Source: Coturnix japonica (taxonomy: Eukaryota; Chordata; Aves; Galliformes; Phasianidae). Taken from it: a stretch of DNA of 64,000 nucleotides. Below, piece by piece: positions 14,801 through 24,970 of the stretch; positions within the stretch are counted from its first letter, which is position 1, and the number at the start of each line of letters is the position of its first letter. The stretch covers positions 7,256,157 to 7,320,156 of the forward strand of contig NC_029529.1 of the NCBI RefSeq assembly GCF_001577835.2, in the 5' to 3' direction. The notes under the pieces are model-generated. The model was not told the origin of the DNA. It worked only from the letters and a program-made list of their open reading frames with translations, and ran no database searches. Both the position numbers and the translations under genes were made by a program.

Positions 14801-16109
14801 AGTACATTTGAAGCTTTATTTAGTAGGGTTTTTTTTTTACCTCAGACATGACTGGTTCTGCCTTTGCTTGAAGGCTCCCCTGTGGAACTAGGCAGCCTCA
14901 GAGCTGACCTGGTTACTCCTGTTTGCCACTCAGGTTAGAGTAGCACTGTGAGAAATGTTCTTGCCTGGAATCAATACTAAGATTTGGATCCTTCACTGGA
15001 GGTGCTGAAGAGAATCAAAATAGAAAAGGAAAAAAAGACTTCAGCCCGTGAATTTAATATGCACCTTTTAAAGTGAATATTAAACAAACCAACTGCTTTT
15101 AGGAAAAAAAAAAATAATCATTTTAATCTCACTTCTGTAGTAACAACTGGAATTTGTGAGAAATTCATTCCTGCTCATGAGGTCAAAAGCTGCAGTGCTT
15201 CTCAATTCCTTGTCTTGGATCATTCAGAGGATAATGATGGACAAAGTAATGTGTGAGATGGCAGTGTGCCACGTCCTGTCTCTACAGAAGCAGTTTTCCT
15301 GTGGCCTAGAATGCTTAACCAACTTGTGAGAAATTGCAGAAGCAAACAATATTCATGTGAAAATATATTAAAATTGTTGTCATAAAGTAGGATTTATTTT
15401 CCTATAGCTGGTCAATCCAACTGATGAGCTTTGTGTTTCTGAGCAGCATAGTAAGCATCTATGAAGAAATCTAGTTGGTGACATGTAGTTCATGCAAAAC
15501 ATCAAGTCTGGGCATCTGTTTCAAATGTAGATTAGATTCTTGTCAACTTGTACCCTTAGTCTTTGGAAGCTGTCTGCATCATCTCACTCACTCTGTCCTT
15601 CGTGCACGTTTTGAATTGCTAATTCATGTTTTCAGAGGATGCAGTTTGCAGCCGAAGCTTTCAAGAGTTAAGGACGTTTTTCAATAGTGGGAAAAAATTA
15701 AGATTGCATCCTCATTTTCAATGAAGTATCTGAGTTCATTTACCATACAACACCTAAGTAAATTTAGAACAACAGTGAGGCTGAAATGGTTTACTTCTTA
15801 CATCTCCCAACCCTTAAGCTTTGGCTATATTAATTAGACTCTGTTACTAGCAGTGATGTGCATGTGTTTTCACAATGTTTGACAGTAAATATGGTATGTA
15901 TTAATCTTCCTTTTTTTTTCAGTCTTAAAGCACAGGCTTCAGGAAGGTCTTTGAACCAGCTTCTTAAAAAATTGATGTCAGTTATCTGTAGTAGTCATTA
16001 TGTTGTTCTTTGTCCTCCATACTTGAGGAATGACACTACATACATTTTCATTTATAGAATTTTTATTTGCCTCTTACAGATTTTGCAAGAACGAGGATCC
16101 AGGATGTGA
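186..16109 (+). CDS. KCTD5: KCTD5, BTB/POZ Cullin-3 adaptor (3' part; first exon lies upstream of the window)
   Basis: Coding exons seen: 186..294, 763..854, 1609..1704, 8520..8645 and 16080..16109. Together they give 150 residues, matching residues 85-234 of the 234-residue vertebrate protein. The reading starts [16 protein letters not shown], inside the second half of the BTB domain, and ends ILQERGSRM before TGA. Junctions all use GT/AG and stay in frame. KCTD5 forms homo-oligomers, binds Cullin-3 and acts as a substrate adaptor of a cytosolic ubiquitin ligase; G-protein beta-gamma is a reported target (family knowledge). KCTD2 is the nearest paralogue, but residues such as [20 protein letters not shown] and DSKISQVPVK fit KCTD5 better. 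The promoter and exon 1 (residues 1-84) are outside the window. Introns 3 and 4 are long (6.8 and 7.4 kb) and hold the extra exons listed separately. Confidence 0.96.
4714..4830 (+). CDS. KCTD5: KCTD5 candidate alternative exon 4b (diverged copy of exon 4)
   Basis: A 117-nt open exon lies 3.7 kb upstream of the standard exon 4 in the same intron. It has a pyrimidine-rich acceptor (ttggttatttcag) and a GAG|gtgtgt donor, and both boundaries are phase 0, as in exon 4. It starts [19 protein letters not shown] and continues LIVSREVKG, against [19 protein letters not shown] and CVVSKELHN in the standard exon. About half of the first 25 residues are identical, and differences include third-position changes, which points to an old copy held under protein-level constraint. 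The tail is different and cysteine-rich (CFQKCCSE). It could replace exon 4 without a frameshift. That it is spliced into mRNA is inference; a dead exon copy is the alternative, but the open frame and intact splice sites argue against that. Confidence 0.7.
5570..5581. other. Assembly gap (12 N) beside a C homopolymer
   Basis: Twelve N follow a run of eight C in KCTD5 intron 3, where sequencing probably failed. The real length of the gap is unknown. Confidence 0.99.
5836..5890 (+). repeat. (TA)n microsatellite
   Basis: About 27 TA units with one G interruption, in KCTD5 intron 3. Confidence 0.97.
7337..7381 (+). repeat. 25-bp tandem duplication
   Basis: Two exact copies of ctcctatataatggagtctg separated by cccca, in KCTD5 intron 3. 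Confidence 0.95.
7677..7796 (+). mobile_element. CR1 LINE 3'-end fragment in KCTD5 intron 3
   Basis: Has the blocks gatggttggacttgtaggtc and ctttccaaccttgtgattct, then atgatat, the CR1 3' terminus, in sense orientation. Confidence 0.85.
11603..11647 (+). CDS. KCTD5: KCTD5 candidate alternative last exon with an acidic C-terminus
   Basis: A long pyrimidine tract (ttttcttttcctttcctttctc) and an AG acceptor precede a phase-0 frame encoding [14 protein letters not shown] and then TAA. It lies in the last KCTD5 intron. Exon 4 and candidate exon 4b both end in phase 0, so either could join it and give an acidic tail in place of the usual ILQERGSRM. The composition (9 of 14 residues D, E or S) resembles a real acidic tail more than random intron. 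I do not recognise this peptide from any known isoform; support is the splice site and frame only. No obvious poly(A) signal was identified just downstream. Confidence 0.35.
   Translation, partial: SEDEETDYDMNDSD
12325..12380 (+). mobile_element. Short CR1 LINE 3'-end remnant in the last KCTD5 intron
   Basis: The segment taggtgatctgtaaggtctc then ttccaaccca and a decayed tail resembles the CR1 3' end. Short and diverged. Confidence 0.6.
14275..14339 (+). mobile_element. Short CR1 LINE 3'-end remnant in the last KCTD5 intron
   Basis: Reads ttggtctagataatcattta, then attctgtgattctatgac, matching the CR1 3' terminus with substitutions. Confidence 0.65.
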
Positions 16110-16523
16110 AGACAGTATTGGAGGGTGAAGTTTTTTCTTGTTTATTCCAAGATGCAGTGAGTTGTCACATTGAAGAGGCTTGGCTGCAAAAGACAAAAAA
16201 AATCTGATTTAGACAATTTTCTGTTGATCTGGGTTCAACCATTTTTGCCTATAAGCTGGTGTCAACTGGCTTAACGCGTTGTAAGATTACTTAATGGGAA
16301 TAGATGGTGTGGGAGTGTGTTTTAAGTTTTGGTTGTAGTGCATGGTTGTACTCTCTTATGGGCTATCCAACACTGGCCATCTGAAAAGAAATAACCACGC
16401 ACTCATATTTTCCTCTGAGACATGTAGCACTTAATGCTTGGTGCTGGATGACCCAATGTTGATCAGTTAGCAGAGATTTTCCTACTAATAATTGTAAACA
16501 TTTAAAAGACAATGGAATTGGTG

Positions 16524-16555
<32 letters not shown>

Positions 16556-18030
16556 TACAGCCCACAAATGAAAATATTTGGGCCTATATTGTTTCAGAAT
16601 CAGTGACAGCATCAGTGACAGCCCCAGCTGACTGTCTCACACTGCACATTCCTTATGGCACTGCAACATATTCTATTAGGTAAGAACAGCCTAGGAGATC
16701 AACTGAAACTAGCACGTAAAAAGTTACACAACAAAGGTTTTCTTCAAAGGAAGGTTTGTATATATTGACTGGGTTTATAGCGTACGTTAATACCCAAAGG
16801 GAAGACTATACTCAGAGAAAATGGCCTTCATCTGAGTCACTCTTGATGTTCCTTCTGACAAAACAGTCTCCTCCTGTAAAAGTCACGCTCCAGTCTTAGA
16901 CAGATGTTTGGAAGGGGAATCGAAATTCACTTATGATGAACAACAGAAAATTTTATTTCTTTTGAGATGTTAGTATTCATATTTGTGCTTGTACTTCTAA
17001 AATTCCTGTAAGTATTGATAACAGTGGATTATGGTAGAGATTTTTCAAGAGCTGGAGGTTATGGAAGTTGGGCTGGCTGGTCCTAGATCCCTGTCCATGT
17101 GACTGGGATAAAAATCAACATTGAGCATGAACACGAGCTTGTGCAATTGAAAAACTTCTTGAAATATTGAAAAATCAGACATTCAAGATAACCATAATCA
17201 ATCTTTCTGTACTGTTGCAACTATGCAGTTAAAGAACACTTTGAAGACATCTGGTTCAGCTTGATTGGTTTGTGTCCTGGATGAAGGCTAATACACAAGA
17301 CTGGAGCTTTTTAGTACACTATGTTTTGAGAAAAATCTTTCACGTCTTTAAAACACTTAATGATATTGACAGTATAAAACTCAGCTTCATTGACACATGT
17401 AGCTGAAAGCAGTGGAAGGGAGTTTTGAAGAGTTATAAAATCACTTTGAATTCTAAAGGCATTTGTTTTAATTCTCAGTAACTTCAGGACTTATGCGTGT
17501 ACTCTAGGTAATCCTTTACATGAATGCCTGATTATCAAGCACCTAAGGCCTACCCTTTTTTTTTCTAAAAAAAAAAAAAAAGAAAACAAAAACAACCAAA
17601 AAAGAGTTAATATACATTGATAGAAGTTTGGCAGAATTTGTAAAAAAACAAAAACAAAAAAATTTCTACTAAGCTGGTTAAACAATGAGCTAAACGTTTT
17701 GTCCATGCATCTAATGCTTGAAAGGGTTTGTAATGCATTTTGCCACTTGGATGTGGTCTGCACTGAAAGCTGCTGGCCCCTCCACAACAACACATACAAT
17801 GTTTGTCTTTTTTAAAGATGTTCAAACTGAATTGAATTTACTAAAAATGTAATTGTGTAGGGGAAAATGTTTATACTTTTATACTTTTTTAGGCACCCAT
17901 ATTTTATCAGCTTAAATTTAGCACCCAAGGTTCCCATAAATAGTAACAGATTATCTTGTGTATCTGAAAATAAGCCTAAATATTGTCTGTGTTATCTACA
18001 TATTAAAGCATTTCCTCTGCTGCAGTAGTC
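16110..18030 (+). other. KCTD5: Probable KCTD5 3'UTR
   Basis: Sequence after the KCTD5 stop has no credible coding frame. No canonical AATAAA was found within the first 2 kb; the nearest candidate is ATTAAA around 18002, so the 3' end given here is a guess. A CA repeat lies inside. The small frames here lack homology or splice context. Confidence 0.35.
16526..16554 (+). repeat. (AC)n microsatellite
   Basis: Perfect AC repeat of about 14 units in the putative KCTD5 3'UTR. Confidence 0.97.
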
Positions 18031-21000
18031 ACTGTGTTTTTAAACAGCATGACTCCACCATATTCTCTGAGCTCTACAGCTCATGGAATTGCAGCCGACC
18101 AGGTTTTCTTGATGAGCTTTGCAGAGCAATGTGGCATTGGCGCACGTGTATTCTAATGCCCAAAATATCTGCATAATAATCCTTCTAAATCTGCACTTCC
18201 ATTGTCTCTTATTTAACTCTCAAAAGACAGAGTATTTTATTTCACAAGGTGAGATCTTCAAGAGCGGCAGCAGCAAAACATAAGTAACAAACTGAGCCAG
18301 TCGAACAAACTCAAGAGTACGGAAAAGGGTTGTTTATTTTTTCCCAAGTATGTTTTTTCACTGGATTTTTTTTTCAGTTTTAAAACATGCTTTTACGTTG
18401 AGATTACCTGCTCTCCAGTTTACATTCTATCCCTGTTGTAGCAAATTTGGGAAAAGTGGTGGTTAATCATTTTGCACTTTGTTTCCAATACCTCATGGAG
18501 ATTTTAAGCAAAAAAAAAAGAAAAAAAAAAAAGAAAAAAAAAAGGCAGGTACCTTGTAAATTATTTTGTATGTGCTATTGCTTGAAAACACCTGAACTAC
18601 CTACTTTCCTGTTCTTGCTGTTGATTTCTTTTGTGAACATCTGAGGCTTTCAGATAGATGGAAGTGCAATCATGCGCCTTTTTCAAGGCATTAAGAATCA
18701 ATCCCTAAAGAAGGTTTTTTATTTGACTCTTGTAATTCCAAGTACAGTTAGCTACAGTAGGGGGCTTTTTTTTTTTTCTTTTTTTTGCATTGGAGTCCAA
18801 TCTACATCACATTTTTCATACATAAACATCTTGCAGGATGAGGTAATGGACGGACGTCATTTAAGCTGGCGTCCTTTGTTTCTTTTCTGTCTTTTGAGGT
18901 GTGTTCACTTAAGCCAGCTGTTCATGACTATGTAAAACTGATGCTGAGGTTGTATTTCAAAAGCTGTTTTGAAAAAAAAAAAAAAAAAAAGCATGAGGTG
19001 AGCTCTGGATTTTTCCCAGCTTCTCTCTCTTTACATTAAAACAGTATTCCAAGTTAGGATTTAGGGTTTTGAGCATGGAGAGATTGATGAAGGAAGAAAG
19101 TAGGAAGGGAGAGGTATGAAACATATACAGTTAGATAAGGTAACCTCTCATGAAATTTAAGTTCTGTGAAAGATTTAGCTTCCCACGCTTTCACTCTATG
19201 AATATTCAGGACGATGGTTTGCTATGTTGCTCATGGAGAAGGAGGTCACTTCAGTAGATCATAGTGGATTTTTAGAGGCGTTTCTTAGAGACTTTTATTG
19301 CATGATGGATTTCTTGTTGTAGAACCAAGAAGTCCATACTTACTATATTCCTTTATTTAAGATAGGAAACAGGCTGTTTGTTTTTTTTTAATATTGGAGA
19401 TGACTGATTTTTATGTCAAACACTTTTGAGTTTCTTCAGGCAGCAACTGAATCAGAGTTTATCTGTGACAAACAAGTCGTTCTGAGGCTGCGAAGTTGTG
19501 AATGGAACTGTCCAAAAGTATGTTCTGACTCAGCAGGTCCCACAGTGTGTGTGAAACTGAGGTTTTTTTAGCAAAACTTTACCTGGAATTTTCTCTTACT
19601 TACTGTGGGGTTTCTGAGGGTTATGGATAACTACAGTTTGTTATCCCACAGAGACGTGTGTCACAGGCCTGGTCACCTACTGAACTTTCAGTCTTCAGAA
19701 TCATATACTTGGAACATCTGGAAAACGTTGTTGGTTTTGTTTTTTCAGATTCAGTAGGCTTCTAGTCCTGATAACAGTTTCTGGGAACTGTTTCATCTTC
19801 CCACCTGAGCATTAGTAAAACATATTCTTGAAGAAACTGAGCTCAGGATATCCATCCAGCTTTTTCTCTTCAGACTTTATTAAGATAGTAGTTGCATAGC
19901 TCCAATTTCCAGCAGTGTTTCAATGCAATTATGACTGATGAGAAACAGGGATTATTTCCTGGAGATACCAGAACTTGATTCAATCTCCTCTTTCTCAGAG
20001 AGTGGGACTTTTTTTTTTTTTAGGAGAAAAATAAATTCTAACAGATTAAACAAAAGAAAAGGCACTTGCTCAGGGAGCAGGTCTGTTGAGTGGGATGATG
20101 ATATTTTCAGAAAGCTGATTCTCAGAGCAGAACACTGCATTCCATGAACATCTGTTGAGGTTGCTGGAAGTTTCAGTCTCTTCTTGAGCGGTAACACAAC
20201 TCATATCATTGACAAATTGCTGTTTCATTAGTATTATAAAAATGAACTTAGAATGCAAAAATTTGTGAGTGAATGCAGTTGTGTAGGAATGCATTATAAT
20301 GTGTGTTGTCCAGTTGTTCAGGTAGGCTGGAATGCATTCATTGAGATGTACTGGGAGAACTGCTAAGAACTGGGCTTTTCTTGGGGATCAAAGCCAAGGG
20401 AAAAAAAGAGAGTCTGGAGATGAAACTCGGCATTTTGTTCCCTTAAAATGCAATAAAACAAGAAAGCGTCATTCTCCTATTTTAATCTCTCTTTCAGCAT
20501 CAACAATCTCTGTTGAATTTTTTGAATTAACTTCTTCAATCAGCCCTGAAAGTTGGGGTCCTTGAAACAGAGATGGGATTTTGCTTTGCCTTTAGCAGTA
20601 CCTGTTATCTCAGGACAGTGGGATTAAAACTTCCAGGGGTCTCTGGTGAAGTGTCTTTCCTAACACAGACATTTTGAGATATATATAGGAAGCTGCCTGT
20701 TTGCTTCACTATTCTTTAGACTGCAGTTATTTGCAGCTTTAAGGACAATCTCAGGATTTTACCTGGGTTTGTGAGTAGGATTATTGATTCTTAAAATAGG
20801 ATGAATATTCAGTTTGAAAAAGAAATGTAGAAAGCTGCCTGGACTCAGTGTAATATAATTGTTCTTTCTTTTGGCTCACAACAATCAGGAGCTGTCTTTA
20901 AAGGCTTCTTACAGGACTGAGGCTTCAAAGGGCTAAATAGGTCTTATTTTATTGTTCGGTTTGCGTGAAAGAAGGAACTCTTTTCATTTTCACTGCGGAA

Positions 21001-23850
21001 ATCCTAAGGGCTAAAATACTGTCCAGGGCTAATTTGAGGTTCTAGAGACATAAATAATTTCTAAAAAGCAGCTAGTTTTTTTTTCTAACTCAGACTCTAA
21101 AATCGTTTTTAGAAATTGCAGATGTAACCAATTGCAGATATAATTGCATTCGTATCTTGTTTGGAATTTCAGTATCCCTCTTGGTAAGGAGTACAGTAGA
21201 GATGACAGCACATTTGCCCACCACTTTATTATTGCCCATGTTGAAATCTAACAGCTGTTGTGAACAGAACTGCCAACAGAGAGACTTTGAGGAAGACTCT
21301 GTGCCAGGAAATTGATGCTGAATGTTTCATTGCAGCTTAGCTGTCCTTCACTGTTGCAAGATCTACCAAGGTATAAACTTCTGAAAAGTTCAGTAAATAA
21401 ATACTGCTGCAAACAGAGCCTTCTGGGTTCTTTCCAGGGTTCTCTTCAGGATGTTGTTTATTAATAATTATGATAATTAAAACAATTTATTGAGAATTAT
21501 TTTGATCCTTTGGGGGCAGCTGGGGCAGGAGAAGGTTCTGCTAGTTCTCCTTGCTTTGGAATGCTGAGCGTAGGGCTTGACCCAACCTGTTGAGACTTCC
21601 AGGCCCGATCCATGTGAAATGTAAGAGTTGAAATACCCGTGTACGTGATTCTTGCTCCTTTGGAAGATTTTACAAAAGCTCATGCACAACGTTACTCAAA
21701 TTGAAGTTGGCCCACGCGTTCTTGCTAGGAGAAAAGCAAGTGCCAAGACACTGTTAAAAAAGAAAAACGTTGCCAACCTATCTGCCTGGAACTGAACCAA
21801 GATCACCAAACTGAACAAGTACCAAATGGCAACTAAACTATCTCAGCCTGCTTCTGTCCTGAGCCTCATCTGAGCCCAGCTGTGACAAAATCCCTGAATC
21901 TATTTCCTACATTCTGTCTAGGCCCACGTACCCAATTCAGCAGGTTGGTTTTGTTGGTTTTAAAGCACCTGTCTCACAATTAGTTGTGCATCAGCTGTTT
22001 GTGTTAATATCCAAGTGGCCATACTTGCAACATGTTATTTCCTGGATAGTGGATTAGCAATAACACTTTATTTTGTGCCAATTTGTTATCTCTGAAGTGT
22101 TCTTACTGCAGCAAAGTTTGAGTTTTGATTTGGTTTTAATGCCTTTGCATTGACCAGAACTCTTAGCACAGACATGGACAAAAAATTGAATCCAGGGGGT
22201 TTCTCTGGATAAAAAATCTGCTAGGGCTTCCCAAGACATTTGAAGTTGGTATAGTTAGCCATCATTTTTAAAACAAAGATACGATTAAAAATGTGTGTGG
22301 GTATTTTTTTAACCTCCTTTTCATAACACTAGCATATTGTAAACTGCATGAAATAAATCTGTTTTTCCCTTTTAAAGTCTGATGTCTTAAATCTCTCTTT
22401 TCTAAATCCCCTAAGGTTGACCGTAACAGTCGCTGATACACCTGGTGTAGCACTTCATTTAAATACAGAATGTTTTATTTCTCTGTAGTCATTCAAAGCA
22501 GCAAATCCTTTTCTGTTTCCTCAAAGACTTGATTACAGAAAAAGCCGTGCTTATTTGGAAGTACATCCACTGGGAAATTAAGGTATTTTCCTTTGTGTTT
22601 ATACAGTCACTGATCATTATAGCAGGAAATTGTCCCTTCTGGGATGGGTATATAACCAAGAAGAGTGTCAAGTTTTAATTAATGACTTTGTGTATATTTT
22701 CTTTCATTCACGGAGCTAACAAATCAACCTGCCTAACCTCACTGATTACTTTTTGAATCCAGTATGTAGATTTTTAATAGAAATACTTATATCTGAAAAA
22801 TGAATCTGAAAGTGACACTTTGTAATAAGAAATGTAAATAAGCCAATTAATGAATTCTGGAATCTTAGGGGGGTACACCATTAAGAATGAGGTGAATTTC
22901 ATCTTAATAGTTTTAATCAGTTTTAAATGCAAAGCATGTTTAAAGTTTTCCTTACATCTTCCATTAGTGATGGTCAGGATGCTTTCTGTACACAGCTCTT
23001 CTCCATCTCTCCTCCAGCATTTACTAGTTAAAAGGAATACAGTAACTAATGCCATAAGTATTTGTGCGTTAGGGTGAGAGAAGAAAGTTGGGCAGGAGGG
23101 CCCACAGAAAGAGAGACATCCTATTTTGCATCATTGTGCTGTGCAGTGGGGTAAAGCATGTATAGGAAAAGGAGATATTCATTCCAAGGGAAGACAATTC
23201 CTCTTGAATGAGAGAAGCTCAATGAAGATGGGGTGAGAATACGACAAGTGTTTTGAGGATCTGGTTTGTTTCTATTTTCTGAGACCAACCTGGGGAAGGT
23301 TCCTCCATCGTTTCTGTGGAGTTAAACCGAGATTAAATTGAAATGTGAGCGTGGATTGTTTAGAGAATAAATAAATCAAACCAGGGAAGGAGCTGCCGGA
23401 GCACTGGGCTCACCCTCCTGGTTAAACACGGGAGTGGCTGCACATTAGAACCCTCATTTAAGCTGCCTTTAAACCCTCAGCCCATGAAGGCTCCGCACCC
23501 ATCCCTGCATCGCCGCCATAGTGTCTTTATCAGTAGAATTTGATAATTCCTGCCCTTGGTTTTTCACACAGAGCTTTGGCCTGATGACACCTTGCTTTGT
23601 GCTGTGTTATGGGTACTGACAGGAGATCATTGTTGTCCCATCAATATATAAGTGCTTATTTATGGCAATGCCTAATGATGGCAGAATGGAGGGGAAGATA
23701 AGCCATGGTTGGTATTAAGGCGCTATATACGGTGCAGTTCAATGGACAGACCATGGCCGGATGCTGCTCAGAGGTTTAAAGACCCGACATGTTTCGTTAC
23801 ATTAAACGTGAATGTTCCAAACAAACCCACAGCGACACGAACCCCCTGCA
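18031..23850. other. Intergenic DNA between KCTD5 and UBE2I
   Basis: No gene recognised on either strand. The stretch is AT-rich and holds several A or T homopolymers (for example 18510-18543 and 18973-18991). All open frames are short and have no family resemblance. A regulatory element or long noncoding RNA cannot be excluded from sequence alone. Confidence 0.5.
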
Positions 23851-23854
23851 GGCG

Positions 23855-24360
23855 GGATGGCCCCGCCCCCTCCTGGCTCTGCCCAATGACAGCTCAGGGT
23901 CGACTCCCCATCCTCCAATCAGAGACGCGGGTGGTGGCGGTGGGCGGGTCCTATCGAGCTGAGGCGCAGTGGCCGGCCCCGCCGTGTTCTCGGGCCGGTT
24001 GTCGGGCACGGCTGACTCCACAGCGCCTGAGGTAAAAGTTCCGCCCGTGTTTCCGTGGCGGCTCGTCGTTGTGCCGGGCCGTGCTCGGATCCGCTCCGCC
24101 TCGTGTCGTTCCCCGCTCAGGCGCTGTCGGGCCGCCCGCAGGTCCTGCCGAACCGCGCCTGCGCAGCGGGACGGACGGGTCGGGCCGAGGGACACACGGC
24201 GATAAAGCGAACGGCACCGAGAGAGGGAGGGGGAGAGAGGAAGGGAGAGGGAGGGAAACTCCGGAGCAGAGACAAAGGGGGGGAGCGGAGCCGGGAACAT
24301 CCGGGTCATTCGCCGCTGCCTCAATCCGGGACACACGCGGGTGCTGCGGCCGAGCACGGT
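23855..24360 (+). promoter_or_regulatory. UBE2I: UBE2I CpG-island promoter with 5' noncoding exon
   Basis: GC content and CpG density rise sharply from about 23.84 kb. A GC box (CCCCGCCCCC, 23861-23870) is followed by two CCAAT boxes (23883-23887 and 23915-23919) spaced 32 bp apart, a common NF-Y arrangement in TATA-less housekeeping promoters. Two good donors follow: CTGAG|gtaaaa after 24031 and GCACG|gtgagg after 24358. Either could end a noncoding first exon that joins the ATG exon at 27992. The exact transcription start is not visible. Long GC-rich frames on both strands here are composition artefacts. Confidence 0.75.
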
Positions 24361-24889
24361 GAGGCCTGGCCGGGAGCGGGGCCTGGGGCGGCGGGGCCCG
24401 GCCCGGTGCGGCCCGGCCCGGTGCGGCCTGGTCCGGTGCCTCGCGTTGCGGCGGTTCGCGGGCACGGCGGTTCCCGGCGGTTCCCGGTCGGCGCGGCCGG
24501 GCCTGACGGCGTCTGGCTGCCCAACTCGGGACGGCTCCGCTCTGTCCCTGCGCCGCGGCCCGCTCAGCTCTCGGCCGCCTACGGGGCGCACTCGGCGGCT
24601 GAGCTGCGTGCGCCGACCGGCTGCGCCCAGCGCTCCCCGCCCCGCCAATAGCTCGCCCGGCACACACAGGCCTCGGCCGCTCCGCGGGGCTCGCGAGACC
24701 AACGGCGGCGGCGGCGGCCGGGACAGCGCTGCGCCGCTCCGTGCTGGGCCGCCCCGCGGTTCCTTTTGTTGTTCTCGGAACTACCGTGCGGGTCGGTGCC
24801 GCCTGAGCCGCTTATTGCGCTGCAGACTTTGTGCGGCAGTTTTAGGCGCTGCGATTTGGTTCCACCTCAACCATTGAGTTTCTCTGACT

Positions 24890-24970
24890 GGAAAGGAAAG
24901 GAAAGGAAAGGAAAGGAAAGGAAAGGAAAGGAAAGGAAAGGAAAGGAAAGGAAAGGAAAGGAAAGGAAAG
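24890..24970 (+). repeat. (GGAAA)16 pentanucleotide microsatellite
   Basis: Sixteen uninterrupted GGAAA units and one extra base. It lies just outside the UBE2I CpG island, in intron 1, with the purine-rich strand in the transcribed sense. Confidence 0.98.

Noticed and set aside
21470-21700. Minus-strand AATAAA motifs and a short frame, possibly a 3' end of an unknown transcript
   Set aside because: No exon, promoter or homologue is visible; AATAAA is frequent by chance in AT-rich DNA.
23797-24877. Long overlapping open frames on both strands (up to 301 codons) in GC-rich DNA
   Set aside because: They coincide with the UBE2I CpG island, are rich in Arg, Pro and Ala from composition alone, and show no family motif or splice context.
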